Part shown: positions 22,171 to 34,520 of the stretch, one piece after another | Numbering within the stretch: position 1 is the first letter of the stretch | How the letters are laid out: the number at the start of each line of letters is the position of its first letter | NCBI GenBank assembly: GCA_029204225.1 | Contig: CM055103.1 | Coordinates: 54,240,268 to 54,304,267 of the forward strand | Length of the DNA stretch: 64,000 nt | Source: Diphasiastrum complanatum | Lineage: Eukaryota; Streptophyta; Lycopodiopsida; Lycopodiales; Lycopodiaceae | Direction of reading: 5' to 3' | Translations under genes and position numbers: made by a program | Notes under the pieces: generated by a model | Told to the model about the DNA's origin: nothing | Database searches by the model: none | Seen by the model: the letters and a program-made list of their open reading frames with translations, nothing else

Positions 22171-22893
22171 CTACCTAAGTGTCTAATGCTTGTTTCATCC
22201 AAAGTTCCAAAAAGAGAGACTAGTTTGCATCTCCCATGCTATCTCAAGAAAAATTGGATCAAAATGGTTCATAATCATAAGGATTGGATCATTTTTTATA
22301 TTGTATTGATTTTCTTGTTCAGACACATGTGAAGGACAGCCCAATTCAATTTGGTGGTTCTCTTCCATGTGTGATCCAAAATTGGTGCTTGATAGCTAGT
22401 TTCAAAGCTATTTGAGCTAGTTTGTGTAGCAATTGACTTCGTAGTGATTGGATCTCCCATCATAAGTTATAGTCAATTTAATCAAGGTGGTCGGGGCACC
22501 CAACCTAGTTGGATACTTTTACTTTTGACTCTATCATGCTTGTTTGATCAAAAATCTCACTTCTAGGCTTGCCAATCTTGTTTTCTTGAGATCTAGTCAT
22601 CATCTTGAAGTCATAGCCACTTTTTTTCATACAATTGGTTTGTATTTGAGTGATTTGTGGATTCTTGGAGTGTTTCCCATGTGCCAAAGATAGCTTGACC
22701 CAAATTTAGCCCATATTTCATCAATTGAAGTGAGATTGATCTAAATTAAGAGAGATTGGAAAAGCTAGTGAGGTTTATCGCACATTTTGTTGCAAGATCT
22801 TGCATAGGACTTCGTAGTACACCTTTCAAGGATCCTATAGTGAGAGATAAGCAACATTTATTCTCTCATTACAAGGAGTCTTCACTACTTTTT
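22171..22893 (+). other. Copia untranslated leader
   Basis: Sequence between the primer binding site and the gag start. It shares a TTTGGTGGTTCTCT block with the leader at 28127-28349, so the two elements are related. No coding region supported. Confidence 0.6.
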
Positions 22894-23620
22894 ATGGCAT
22901 CCATGGGTCCCTACCTATTGGAATCTAGTGAAAGACTATCTACCTCCAACTATTCTATTTGGAAGGTTAGAATGGAGTCAATCTTGATACTTCAAGATGT
23001 GATGGGCATTGTACTTGGGATTGAGGAGGAGCCCCAAGTCCTTCAAGAAGTACAAAATTATAATAAGAGGGATAGGATGGCTCTCCATTATATCAAGATG
23101 AATGTCTCTAATGAGATTTTGAGAGAGATTGGTGACTGCAACTCGGCCAAGCAAGCTTGAGGTACTCTCAAAGCTATTTATGAAGCCCAAAATACTCTAG
23201 GCTACTCACTCTTAGAAATCAAATCTTCAAAAGTTCTCAAAAGAGTGATAAGAGTGCCAATAATTATATGTTGAGAGTGAAAGATACTCATAGGGAGCTT
23301 GCTTGCATTGGAGGATCTATAAATCAAAGTGAGCTAGTCCAAGTCATACTTAATGGCTTGAGGCATGAGTATGAGAACCTTGTCCTATCCTATGCCATCA
23401 AGGAGGAGCTACCTACTTTGGAGGCTTTGCAAGGAGTGCTAATGGCTAAAGAATCAAGGCGTGAGAGCAAGCTATTTAGGATGGATAAGTTGTCACTCAA
23501 TCATAATGGTGAAGACAAAGTTTTATTTGCCAAGCACAAAGAGAGGAGCAAAAGACAACACCAACACTTCTCTAAGGACAAAGAAAAAGACCAATATGGA
23601 GAGGATGATGATTCCTCTTG
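22894..23620 (+). pseudogene. Ty1/copia gag fragment
   Basis: It starts MASMGPYLLESSERLSTSNY and follows the same gag as 60461-59148 (YSIWKVRMESILILQDV, RMALHYIKMNVSNEIL). A TGA at 23158 and a frameshift follow (QNTLGYSLLEI is out of frame). Gag resumes at 23268 (LRVKDTHRELACIGGSINQ) to DDDSS at 23618. It stops before the zinc knuckle, where it joins minus-strand integrase-linker sequence of the same family. Not functional. Confidence 0.88.
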
Positions 23621-23624
23621 ATAT

Positions 23625-23962
23625 TCTATACCTTCAAAAGTGATAACTTGTGATGCTTCTTGAGAAGCCTTGATCTTGGCCACTTCCAAGGTCGAATCTT
23701 CATGCAATATGACATCTCTATTCACACCACTTTTGAAATAGAGAGTGTAAAGACACTAAAGGCCTCCTTAATGGATGAGTATCCAATCATGATCCATGAA
23801 CTTGGATCGTCCTTCCTCTTTGTTTCCAAGGGAATATGTGCAAAGCAAGCACTACCAAGTTCACTAAGGTGATCAACTTAGGCTTCATCTTGAATAAAAC
23901 TTCATATGGTGCTATTCCTTCAAGAGCTCCAATACTCCTCAAATATTTGATCTTCAATGAGA
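23625..23962 (-). pseudogene. Non-autonomous copia integrase-linker fragment, copy 2
   Basis: The reverse complement encodes FSLKIKYLRSIGALEGIAPYEVLF then the linker with NRDVILHEDSTLEVAKIKASQEASQV, nearly the same as 59045-58720. It carries the same integrase deletion junction (LRS to GALEG) as the copies at 7, 41 and 59 kb. It is fused tail to tail with the plus-strand gag at 23620. Confidence 0.88.
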
Positions 23963-23964
23963 AT

Positions 23965-25124
23965 TAGAAACGAACACGAAAAGAAGCAAACTCGAAAAGA
24001 AACAAACTCGAACAAAAAATATTCGTGCGCAGTGGAATAAGCTATGTCACTCTTTCCTCAAGCAGGGTTACGCCTAGCAATCTCAAACAAAACATTAGTG
24101 ATAAAAATCACATTCGATCTGATTACATAGCCAAACATTAAGCATCAAAATATCAGACAAATAATTTGTCACAAAGAGCAGACAGCCAGACAAAGCAATT
24201 AGAAAGCCAGACAGAATGTAAAAAAGCATGGCAATATTGACACAAACCTGAACGTAGAAAAAACAGAGTTGTAATCAGATTAAGTATAACGAAATATACA
24301 GGTCAATAATGCAGGTGAACACAAAAGAATGACGGACATAGCCGATGCTTCACAAAGCTAATCACACAATTTGTAAAGGTGATGAACCTATTACTAAGAA
24401 TACATCTGGAAGAAAGAATCAATGCACAAAGTCATCTACAAGTGTATGTCTCTGATTACAAGTGATGTTTCATTCTATTTTCTATTCACATTTAATATTG
24501 AAATGATATTCAATATATATATATATACATAATTTTTACACTTGTGCAGATGAAGAAGGTACAAAAGTGGTTGTGTTGTCTGTGGGAGATCGTGAGTGAC
24601 TGCTGTGGTTGTCAAATCTGATTGCACAGTGCATGGAACGAGCGTGAGGAGGCCGCGACGTCGGGCTTCACTAATATTGACACTAATGAAAACATGAAAA
24701 TTGCGACACTCTATCCAATGCCTTAGAAAAATGATTTACAAGGTACCTTCATCTTTCTATAAGGGCACATTTGGCTATTGTAGGGCACCTTTGGCATTTG
24801 TAAAGTAGTGTCGCCTTTTTCGCCTGCCATAAATTACGTGTAAAAACACAGTGTCGTCTTTTTGCATTTTTTGCCTGTTCAAATTTTCTTGTAGTGTTGC
24901 TTCCGTGGAAGTGCTGCAAACACTTAGTTGCTTAGGGTGGCCCAAAGGTGAAAAAGCGACAGTGCCACGTTTTTTCCCTGTGGAAATTCCCGAGTAAAAA
25001 TACAGACTGTAGTGACAATCAGTTGAAATATGCAGACTGTGCGACAACATGATTAAAAGTACAACAGCATGAATGGAACCAGATTGACATAGGATTTAGG
25101 AGAGTAGAGGAGATAAATCCAACA
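23965..25124 (-). mobile_element. 3' LTR (left boundary uncertain) of the minus-strand 25.1-27.6 kb copia
   Basis: The right edge is well defined: the reverse complement reads AAGGGGGGG (polypurine tract, 25125-25133) then TGTTGGATTTATCTCC from 25124. Most of the stretch to the left lacks coding sequence and has a short (TA)n at 24514-24525. The LTR end (a TG on the + strand) could not be placed with confidence. The lower bound is simply where the neighbouring copia fragment ends. Confidence 0.5.
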
Positions 25125-27605
25125 CCCCCCCTTAATCTGGATCCATGAATGCCTTGATCTTCAAACTAAGCAATGTACAAAACTTGTTGTGTGTATTAAT
25201 ACTTAATGCCTTTGTAAATATATCTGCAACCATGTCCTATGTTCTACAGTACGTTAAGCTTACCTCCTTGTTGAGAACCTTGCCCCTAATATAGTGATAC
25301 CGGATTTCAATGTGCTTATTCCTAGAGTGAAATCTAGGGTTGGCTGATAAGGCAATAGCACTCTGATTGTAGCTCTGTATTGATTCAAACTAATGTCTGG
25401 TAATAAATTTCTCAACCAAAATGCTTATTTGATAGATTGAGAAGCAGCTATGTATTCTGCTTCTGTAGATGAAAGAGCGATAAAGGTTTGCTTACGATTG
25501 TTCGATGAGATAGGACCGTCATTAAAGAAGAATGTAAATCCAAATGTGGACTTACGATTGTCTACATCTCCTCCCCAACTTGCATCAGAATATCCACTGA
25601 GCTAATGAAGATTGTCATTGTTGACCTTTTTATAGTAGATGCACTAGTCCACGGTAGCTTGAATATACCTCATGACTCTTATGAGAGCCTTCCAATGGGT
25701 AATGCCAGGATTAGCCATATATTGGCTGAGTGAGCTTACTACAAAAGAGATATTAGGTCTTGTATAGACCATTGTGTACATGAGAGATCCAAGTATTGAT
25801 TAATAAGGATACTCTCTCATCTGCTCTTCTTCCTGCTTGGTCTGGAAAAATTGGTCTTTTGACAAACGCAGGCCTAGATCCATCGGTGAGTGAGCTAACT
25901 TACAGTTCATCAGATTATATATGTCAAGAATATTGTGAAGATACCTTTGTTTAGCTATATAAATCAATCGTTTTGCTTTGTCTTTTTGGATTTGAATGCC
26001 CAGACAAAAGTGAGCTTCACCCAGATCAGTTATGTCAAACTCAAAAAACAACATCTGTTTAGAATCCTTAACCAAATTGGTATTGTTGTTGAAAAGCAAT
26101 GTATTATCCACGTATAAGGTGATGATAATAAAGGATTGCTACACCGACTTGGAATAGACGTTGCAATCAGCAGTGCTTGGTTTGAAACCTTGTCCAATGG
26201 AAATGTGTTGATCCTTTGAAATCAAGCTTTGGCAAATTGTTTCAAGCCGTAAAGTGACTTATGGAGCTTACACACATGATTCTTCATACCTTTCAGAATA
26301 TATTCTTTGGGTTGGATCATGTAGATGTCTTCTTGTATAGCTCCATTCAGATAAGTTGTTTGTACATCAAGTTGATGCAGTTCAAGGTCGACTGCTGCAA
26401 CATATGATAGGAGGGCTCGAATCGATGAATGCTTGACTATTGGACTGAAAGTCTCACTATAGTCAACGTTGGAGATCTAAGTGAATCCTCATGCTACTAG
26501 TCTTTCCTTCCTTCGATCAATCGCTCCATTGGCATTGTACTTGATCTTAAAGATCCATTTGCAATCAATGATATTGCAACCAGTAGGAGCTTCGACTAAT
26601 GACCACGTTTGGTTCCTGATCAGAAAGGAATACTCTCTGTCCATGGCTTCTCTCCATAGATCAGAGTCTGGTTGGCTAAGTGCCTCTTCGACTGTTGTCG
26701 ATTCCTATATCAAGAGACATGCAGACTCAAAAGTATACCTTGTGGGCTGTGTGCACACTTGGCTTGATCTTCTGGGAGGAATTGACTGATGAACCACTCC
26801 CGGGACTTGTGGCTGGGTAGCAGCAACATCTTCGTCTGATTTGCTGTCGAATAGGGGATTGACATTGGACACGCTTGAGCCTGAAGTTCGAATAGTGGTG
26901 TCAATGATTGATAAAAATTCTTCTGGAACAATATCGTTGCTTTTGATGTTGATGAGCTGATCCTCGATAAAGATTGTATCCCGGCTGTATAAGATTTGCT
27001 GGGTATCGAGATCATACAACTTGTATGTGTTATCAGATGAAGTATACCCAATCAGGATGGTCTTGAGACCTTGGAAGTGGAATTTCTTCCTCGTGTCTTT
27101 CAAGATCTGCGTGTAGGTGATGCATCCAAACACTCATAGGTTCTTCACAGAAGGCTTAGAGCCTATCCACACCTCATGGGGTGTTTTGCCTGAGAGGGCC
27201 TTGGTTGAACATTTGTTTTGGACATAAGCTGAAGTGGAGACAGGTTTGGCCCAGAAGCTCTTGGGCAGTGATACATGCACTAGCATACATTTTGCTTATT
27301 CAACTAGAGTATGGTTCTTTCTCTCAGCTAAGCCATTTGGCTAAGCCATGTCTTGGCTCTGGCAGTACTCCTTAAATTCAATAGAGATATACTCTCCACC
27401 ATTGTCATACCTTAGGGCCTTGATCGTCCTTCTAGTCTCTTTTTTAGCACGCTCCTTGAAGATTTTGAAGCAATTGAATGCTTTTGATTTCTTATTGATA
27501 AAATACACTATAGTCCTTTCAAAAAATTCATCAATAAAAGTTATAAAATACTTTGCATCCTTCAGAGAAGGATTCATTGTCAAAATATTGGAAAAATCTA
27601 TCTAA
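25125..27605 (-). pseudogene. Ty1/copia pol remnant, third lineage
   Basis: Reading leftwards from 27583: integrase core KYFITFIDEFFERTIVYF and ALRYDNGGEYISIEFKEYC, GLAERKNHTLVE (about 27320), WIGSKPSVK, FGCITYTQI and LIGYTSSDNTYKLY (27133-26970). The acidic linker follows (26950-26710). RT is scrambled by frameshifts (TYLNGAIQEDIYMIQP and KSLYGLKQ around 26360-26230), then DLGEAHFCLGIQIQKD (25999-26040) and RNase H GYSDASWGGDVDNRKS and LSSTEAEYIAAS (25605-25435). Gag, protease and the integrase zinc region are absent. It is a different lineage from the other copia copies. Many stops; dead. Confidence 0.88.
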
Positions 27606-28114
27606 TGTTGTGAGTAGGGGTCCTAAAAATGCCAAAGATGAATTAAGCTCTTTTGGCTTAGTAAAGACTCATCTTAGAATAAAATATTCAAGGTAGGTAG
27701 AAGTAGAAACTCGAGCTACCATAGGAATTGCCATTTGTACTTTGCATGCCACATTTAATGCATGAAAAGACTAGGTGGCACAATTAGACATATTGAGGTG
27801 GCTTGAATAAGTCTATATAGCTTGAGAGTTGGGTGATGTACTCTCATTGAGAAAATGATGAAATTTGTGTGTAATGCAAATTTGGAGACAAGCTCTTTGT
27901 GCCCTCTCTCTATATTCGAGTTTTGTACTATCATTTTCTCTCTCTAGCCGAGTTGAGGCATTTATTATGCTTAGTTTCATGTTTTGTTGACAGATCTTGC
28001 TTGTAACACAATAATATTTCTTGTATGATCAGCTTTCCTATTGTCAACCAATGCTAGTCTGATCTTTATGGTATCATTGGGCTTAGGAGATCAAACACAC
28101 ATGTGAATTCAACA
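27606..28114 (+). mobile_element. Copia 5' LTR (509 bp)
   Basis: It starts TGTTGTGAGTAGGGG and ends TGTGAATTCAACA, immediately followed by TGGTATCAGAGC (28115-28126), the tRNA-Met primer site. Only LTR and leader survive. The element stops at about 28349 where satellite sequence resumes. Confidence 0.82.
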
Positions 28115-28349
28115 TGGTATCAGAGCCTACCTAAGATTTACAAGCAAATCTAATCAAAAAGTTTGCAAATTTGATCAGATTTTAAGCTAGGAATTGTCTA
28201 GATTCTACTTTCTAGCTAGTTTTTTTTTGCAGTTTTTTGGTGATTTAGAGCTTCAAACCACTAGAAGGTCCAGATCATTTACTGTATGGAATTTCAGGTG
28301 CTGGCACGTGTGAAATCTGCCCATTTTCAGTTTGGTGGTTCTCTCTATG
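28115..28349 (+). mobile_element. Primer binding site and truncated copia leader
   Basis: The primer site TGGTATCAGAGCC starts at 28115, followed by leader related to that at 22171-22893 (TTTGGTGGTTCTCT near 28330). It ends abruptly against the satellite. Confidence 0.8.
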
Positions 28350-30059
28350 ACAGACTTATATCAATTTAAGGGCATGTTATACTATCATATCCATCTAACT
28401 ACTTTTATTTTCTCACTTATCTATCCATCAAGCCATAAAACTTTAAAAAATGTCATTTTTCGCATAAATGACGGCTTCTGAAAACTGTCATATAAACCAG
28501 ATAAATGACGATTTTTCTAGGCCATCATTTAATCCATTTTTTGCATGAATTGATATATAAGTCTATTTATCAAATATATTTATCATAATAGGCAGTAATC
28601 CATCAATTCATGTGTAAATTTACCTACTTTGGTTATGTATGAGATATTATACATATCCACATGTTCTAAACTGTCAGATTCAACACCAATACATATCATC
28701 GACGTGTATCCAAAAATATATGACACACTTATATCAATCGAAAGACATATTATACTATCATATCCATCGTACAACTTTTATTTGCCCACTTATCTACACA
28801 TGAAGCTATAAAACTTCAAAAAAATGTAATTTTTGGCATAAATGACAGCTTCTGAAAAGTTGTCATATCAACCAGAATAAATGACGGTTTTCTAGGCCGT
28901 CATTCATGTGTAAATTTCCCTACTTGGGTTAAACATGGGATATTATAACTATCGATGTGTTCTATATTGTCGGTTCAACACTAATACATATCATCGACGT
29001 GTCTCAAACAATATCTGACTTTCACTTATATCAATATAAAGCCATGTTATACTATCATATTCGTCTAATAACTTTTATTTCCCCACTTATCTACACATGA
29101 AGCCATAAAACTTCAAAAAAATATAATTTTTGGCATAAATGACGGCTTCTGAAAAACTGTCATATCAGCCAGAATAAATGACAATTTTCTAGGCCGTCAT
29201 TTATTCCATTTTTTGCATGAATTGATATTTAAGTCTATGTCTCACATATACTTATCATAATAGGTAGTAATCCATCCATTCAATTTAAAGGCATGTTAAC
29301 CATTCACTTATATCAATTTAAAGGCATCTTATAGTATGATATCTATCTAATTACTTTTATTTTGCCCACTTATCTACACATGAAGCCATAAAACTTTTTA
29401 AAAAAATTCATTTTTGGCGTAAATGATGACATCTGAAAAACTGTCATATAAACTAGAATAAATGACGATTTTTCTAGGCCATTAAACTACTTTTTGCATG
29501 AATTGATATATCAGTCTATCTATCACATATATTTATAATAATAGGCAGTAATCGATCAATTCATGTGTAAGTTTACCTACTTGGGTTATGCATGGGATAT
29601 TATACCTATTCACGTGTACTAAACTATCAGATTCAGCACCAATACATATCATTGATGTGTATCAAACAATATATGAGACACCTATATCAATTTAAAGGCA
29701 TGTTATACTATCATATCCATCTAACAATTTTTATTTGCCCACTTATTCACACATGAAGCTATAAAACTTCAAAAAATGTAATTTTTGACATAAATGATGG
29801 CTTCTGAAAAACTGTCATATAAACCAGAATAAATAACGGTTTTCTAGGCCGTCATTTATTCCATTTTTTGCTTGAATTCATATTTTAGTCTATGTATCAA
29901 ATATATTTATCATAATATGTAATAATTCATCCATTCATGTGTAAATATACCTACTTGGATTATACATGAGATATTATAACTATCGATGTGTTCTATATTG
30001 TCGGATTCAACACTAATACATATCATCGACGTGTATCATACAATATGTGACCCATTTAT
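28350..30059. repeat. ~374 bp satellite array, right block
   Basis: Units begin at about 28461, 28835, 29132, 29416 and 29787 with GGCATAAATGACGGCTTCTG-like sequence. Two units are shortened to 297 and 284 bp by internal deletions. The same AAATGACGG/CCGTCATTT hairpin is present, intact in some units and mutated in others. The LTR at 30060 is inserted in the last unit. Confidence 0.92.
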
Positions 30060-32195
30060 TGTAGTGCATTTTTATAGTCAAAATTTTAAAATTTCAGCAA
30101 TTACAATCATTGATGCTGATTTTCTAGAAAAAAATGTTCTAGATGTATCTCATATGCGCAAAATCTGCTAATATGCCACTTTTTACTGATATACGAATGT
30201 GGCTATGTTAAAGAGTAGCTATGAAATTCTATGGCATGTTCAAATGTTATAATCAATTCTCAAATGACAGTTATATCAAACAAATTAGACCTATTTTTAC
30301 TACGTTACTATTTTTAGTAATTCTGTTAAATAGCAATAAGCTATTTTTAGCACACTCGTAAGTGACTTTGATGGATGATAATATCGACAGTTGCTAAGTA
30401 GTTTTATTAAATGGCAATTTTTTGCCATATTGTAATGATGAAATGTACTTTATATCATGATTAATAAAAAATGCTCAGGTACCTTTAAGGCACTGACTTA
30501 AGTTTCAAGGAAAGGTCCTAAGGTTAAGGGTTCGACGATGTTCAGTTGCGGTTTACAGTGAAGAGTAGTTTGTGACTTAAAAAATCTTGTTACTGGAAGA
30601 AGTGAAATGAAAACGGCAGTTTAAAAAATTGTTGATGCAAAGTAAAATGCAGACTTACAACTCGAACTTGTTGGGTTGATGTCAGACAAGTTTTCCGAGT
30701 TCGAAATATTGATATTTTGGTAATTTCCCTTGGTGGGGATGACGATTGATTATACCGAGTGTCGGTTTGTATGTGATGCTGAGTTGCCAGTTTTATGATG
30801 GTTCATGTTGAATACGAAGTCACGAGTAACACAGACAAGAATGAAAGGAATGGTGATACCTACGAGACAGTTCAACATCCGGGAAAAAATCGGAGTTTCG
30901 AAAACCCAAAAGTGGGAAAATGGTTTTGAAGGCCAAAATGTTCAAGATAGGCCTTTAGTGAAAAGTTAGTTATGAGGCACCTCCTCTCTCACGTGAAGGC
31001 AGGGAAAGAGGAAAGAAGGGATTCATTCTACGTAGAGGAGAGAAGAGATTCATTCTGTGTAGAAGGAAGAAGAGTGTAGAGGTTGTGGATGCAAGAACTG
31101 TGTGTCAGGAAAGTGATCACAGTGCATTCAACCCCTCTCATTTCCAGTATGAATGTTCACCAATGTGTGTACTGATTAATGTCAATGACACGAATACTCA
31201 ATGAATCTTGTCTGAAATTCAAATGCAGTCTGGTAATGATCAAGAAACACTGAAGTTCTGTTTGGACAGCGATCTGATCTGGAGAATGCACAATGATTGG
31301 CAACTTGAAGAACAAAAATGAAGGCCGTTTTACAACGATTTGTGTGGCATTCAACAACCTCTGTTACATGCAATCATTAACAAAGACATCTGATTGTTTT
31401 CCATGTGAACATGAATGCTAGATAGTTTGCAGACTCTCTATCCATTGGTGGCAACCCTTTGTCAGATCTCTGTGTGATCGATGCTGATGGGCGACTTTCA
31501 GCACTGGGTCTACATTATATATTCACCTGTAGAGATAGAAATCAGCGTGAAAGACTGTTGGAAGACCTGCGGGGCTGCTGCAGATCAACGAACCAGCTTC
31601 TGAGCCTTGGGTGCAGAACTTCCGATCAGTATGGAGGGCGGATTGCAAACTCGTGGGTTGTAAACGTTGAGTGGCGGCCCGTCGCTGATCCTATTTGAAA
31701 CCCGTATGCAGACCAACGAGCTGTAGATAAACGAGGATGCATCAAACCTGTGACAGAAGTGTGTAGAAGGAAGGTGCAGAAGAGCAATCAAACGAGAGAG
31801 AAGAACGCGATCCAGAAAGGTGAAGAGGGTGACCATTTGCGGTTCTAATCCACGCGACCCTGCTATGTGCCATCCCTGTGTATATTTGTGAAGGGTGAGA
31901 AGAGCTGCACATCGCTGATCGCTGACTATCACGCGATCCAGACCACGCCCCTTGCTGGAAGGCTGACCCGCGACCTGCTCCACGAGATTTTTGGAAAAAA
32001 TGAAGAAGATGACCCGGTAAAGAATAAGATGGAAGAAAAATAGAGAGTGACTCAAATGTGGAAGGCATGACTTTATCTCAAGGACCCTCCTTGAAATTTA
32101 AGTCAGAGCATAAGGATTTGAGGTGAAATCATTTATCTTTTTACTGTATTTTTTTTGGTTTAATCATGTGGTTAAGCATGTAGATTGGTTTTTTC
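30060..32195 (+). mobile_element. 5' LTR (~2.1 kb) of gag-only LTR element, left copy
   Basis: It starts TGTAGTGCATTTTT inside satellite DNA. It matches the reverse complement of 36474-38578 over its whole length at very high identity, with a ~95 bp indel at about 31095-31190 present here only. The 3' boundary is set by loss of that match near 32195. The two copies share a ~150-residue open frame (minus strand, 32055-31585; + strand 36616-37146). It resembles no protein I know and is probably chance in a conserved LTR. Confidence 0.82.
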
Positions 32196-33827
32196 GATTA
32201 TTATGAATACTAAGTATTTTTTTTTTTTAATCTAAAAAAAAAAATGGATTCATGTGCTCATATTGAACCTATAACCCAGAGTATACAGTAAATGGTATGT
32301 TTTTAGAGTCTAATGAATTACAGATTTACCTTCTGCTATAAAATCTCCAAAAAATAAAGAACAATGAGATTCTGTTTTTATAAGGGAATATTATATATGC
32401 TTTGCAAGAGTTAAAATTATTAAGGATTTTCAAATGGCTATAACTTCTACTCCATAACTCCGATATGAATGATCCAAAAAGGTAAATTGATTCTTAGAAC
32501 TCATAGAATTCACTAAGATTGATAAAAATGACTTTTAACAAAATCTTGTCATAAATTTCTCAGGTTGAGTGATGTGTAATGCTTAACAAATATACTTAGC
32601 ATGATAAACCAGCTATTGCTAATCCATTGAAAAACCTGGAGAAGCTATTGCTCAAAGTGGTTGAAAAACACCATTAGAGCTATATAAGTATATTATATAT
32701 TTCCAAAACCACATACATTATCATGATAAAACCATTGAAAAAGATGCTCAAGCTTTCATAGATAAATCATGGCAATTGCATCAAAGATTGAATCAAATTA
32801 AGTTTGCTTGATTGGAGAGAATACAAGAATTAGTAAATGAAAAACATTTATATCATTGAAAAGAATATTTGAGATGGATTATTTATGAGGTGAATGGGTT
32901 CGAACTTAAGTTACCTTCTAGTACAATCTCTGACAATATTTGAACTAGAAACCCAATGACTGGCTTCATAATCATACACACTATTAAGCAACACAACAAA
33001 ATGTACCACATGTTTTATGGCGACCACAATGGGATTTAGATCCATGAAAGCCAGATGCTTTAGTGGTATCCTAGTTCATACTGCCATAGAGGATTTAGAA
33101 GGTTTAGAAGTGTTATCAATGCTCCTAATGTGAAAAAAATTGGACAAATACGAAAGGGAAACATACATCTTGATGAAAAAGAAGAAGAAAAAAAAAATTT
33201 GAATATTCCACATGGAATTGACCTCGTGAAATCCTTTATATGTGTTTTGATTTTGAATGGACAATCATTATTTAATGATTGTATAGATGAAAAATGAATG
33301 AATGTAACTTTTAATCATGATGGTATTGTGTCATAAAAATTGTTGTTTGGACTTGGTGATATTTGTGAGATGTGTGAGCAAGATTGAATGTTTTCGTGAT
33401 TGAGTAGTACAACAGTTTCAAGATTTGTAGAAGAAATAATGTATAGTGTTGGACAGAGAGGTGTAGGTGTGAAGCCTAGTCCCACCATCCTAGCCTAGTG
33501 GGTGCCATCTTGAAGTAGACAAGGAAAGTCACTCAAGAGGACCGTATCGAAATTGCATGTCCTGAATGAGTGTTATTCATACTTGATAAACAAAAAGAAG
33601 AAAAAAAAAATTGTGAAAAAAGAAGAAGAAGAAAACACTTTGAAATGAAAGATGAAGAGAACTAGCTAAAGAAGCTATAAGTATTACAAACTAAGTCCAA
33701 TTCAAAATTGAAATCAATCATTATCACCAAAGCTATAATTGCAAAAAAAATAAAAATAAATCATTTCTACAATCATTTCACAATAATCCAATAGAACATA
33801 AGAAATTAAAAAAAAAAAACAATATCA
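32196..33827 (+). other. Leader of the gag-only element
   Basis: AT-rich sequence between LTR and gag with no supported coding region. Poly-A runs occur near 32220-32250 and 33185-33200. No primer binding site could be identified with confidence. Confidence 0.45.
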
Positions 33828-34520
33828 ATGGATGAAGAAAGTGCCAGTCTAACCAGTTTTAATGGAAACGAAGATGAAGATGCAGATCTACATATTCAAA
33901 GGTTCATAAATGTGTGTAGACAAAATTACGAAGAAGAAGATGATATGTTTAGATTATTTCCAGTAACATTGGATAATGTTGCTCTTGAATGGTATTCTAT
34001 ATTGAATCAAAAGAAAATTTGCAATTGGACAAAACTTAAAACAAGCTTCTTGGATAGATTTAGAAGATGGAATTACTCTTTTGATATTATCAAATTACTA
34101 AGTGAAACTAAATTGAAACAAAATGAACCTATCAAAAGCTTTGTTGATAGAATAAATTGTTCGGCTAAAAGATTAAGTGAAAGACCAGGAGAAGAGTTTT
34201 TCTTATCTTGGTTTATATCAGGTTTGCCTGATGACATGGCATATGGTATTCTCTCAAAAGTTCCTAAGACTTTTGAGGAAGCTATCTCAAGGGCAGTTGC
34301 TTCAGAACATGCTGATAAGATGATGACAGAAATAGAAGAACTTGATAAGAAGAGTTGGATAGATAGATCCTTGGATGAATTTGATGTAGAAATCCCTTCC
34401 TACTATGATACAACATCATCTATTCCTAAAATTCTTACAGAAAATGAATCTTGTTATTCTGATGATCCTATTCAAACAAATCAGCTTTTTAAAATTAAAG
34501 AACATATTATGATGTCATAA
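33828..34520 (+). CDS. Retrotransposon gag (Ty3/gypsy type), 230 residues
   Basis: This has the retrotrans_gag fold signature: DADLHIQRFINVC near residue 20, LFPVTLDNVALEWYSIL at 44-60, NWTKLKTSFLDRF at 67-79 and ETKLKQNEPIKSFVDRI near 91-107. This is the capsid-like core of Ty3/gypsy gag proteins, which packages element RNA in the cytoplasm. No zinc knuckle is visible. The start at 33828 (ATGGATGAAGAA) follows an A-rich stretch and is the first Met. The stop is TAA at 34518, but the same frame continues coding-like to about 34705, so the natural protein was probably longer. No protease or RT follows. It may still be expressible, but the element lacks enzymes of its own. Confidence 0.8.
   Translation: MDEESASLTSFNGNEDEDADLHIQRFINVCRQNYEEEDDMFRLFPVTLDNVALEWYSILNQKKICNWTKLKTSFLDRFRRWNYSFDIIKLLSETKLKQNEPIKSFVDRINCSAKRLSERPGEEFFLSWFISGLPDDMAYGILSKVPKTFEEAISRAVASEHADKMMTEIEELDKKSWIDRSLDEFDVEIPSYYDTTSSIPKILTENESCYSDDPIQTNQLFKIKEHIMMS

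Noticed and set aside
26481-26789. Plus-strand 102-residue ORF
   Set aside because: Antisense shadow of the minus-strand copia RT/linker region.
31585-32068. ~150-residue ORF conserved in both arms of the inverted repeat (also 36616-37146)
   Set aside because: Conservation is explained by near-identity of the two LTR copies. It starts and ends differently in the two arms and shows no domain.
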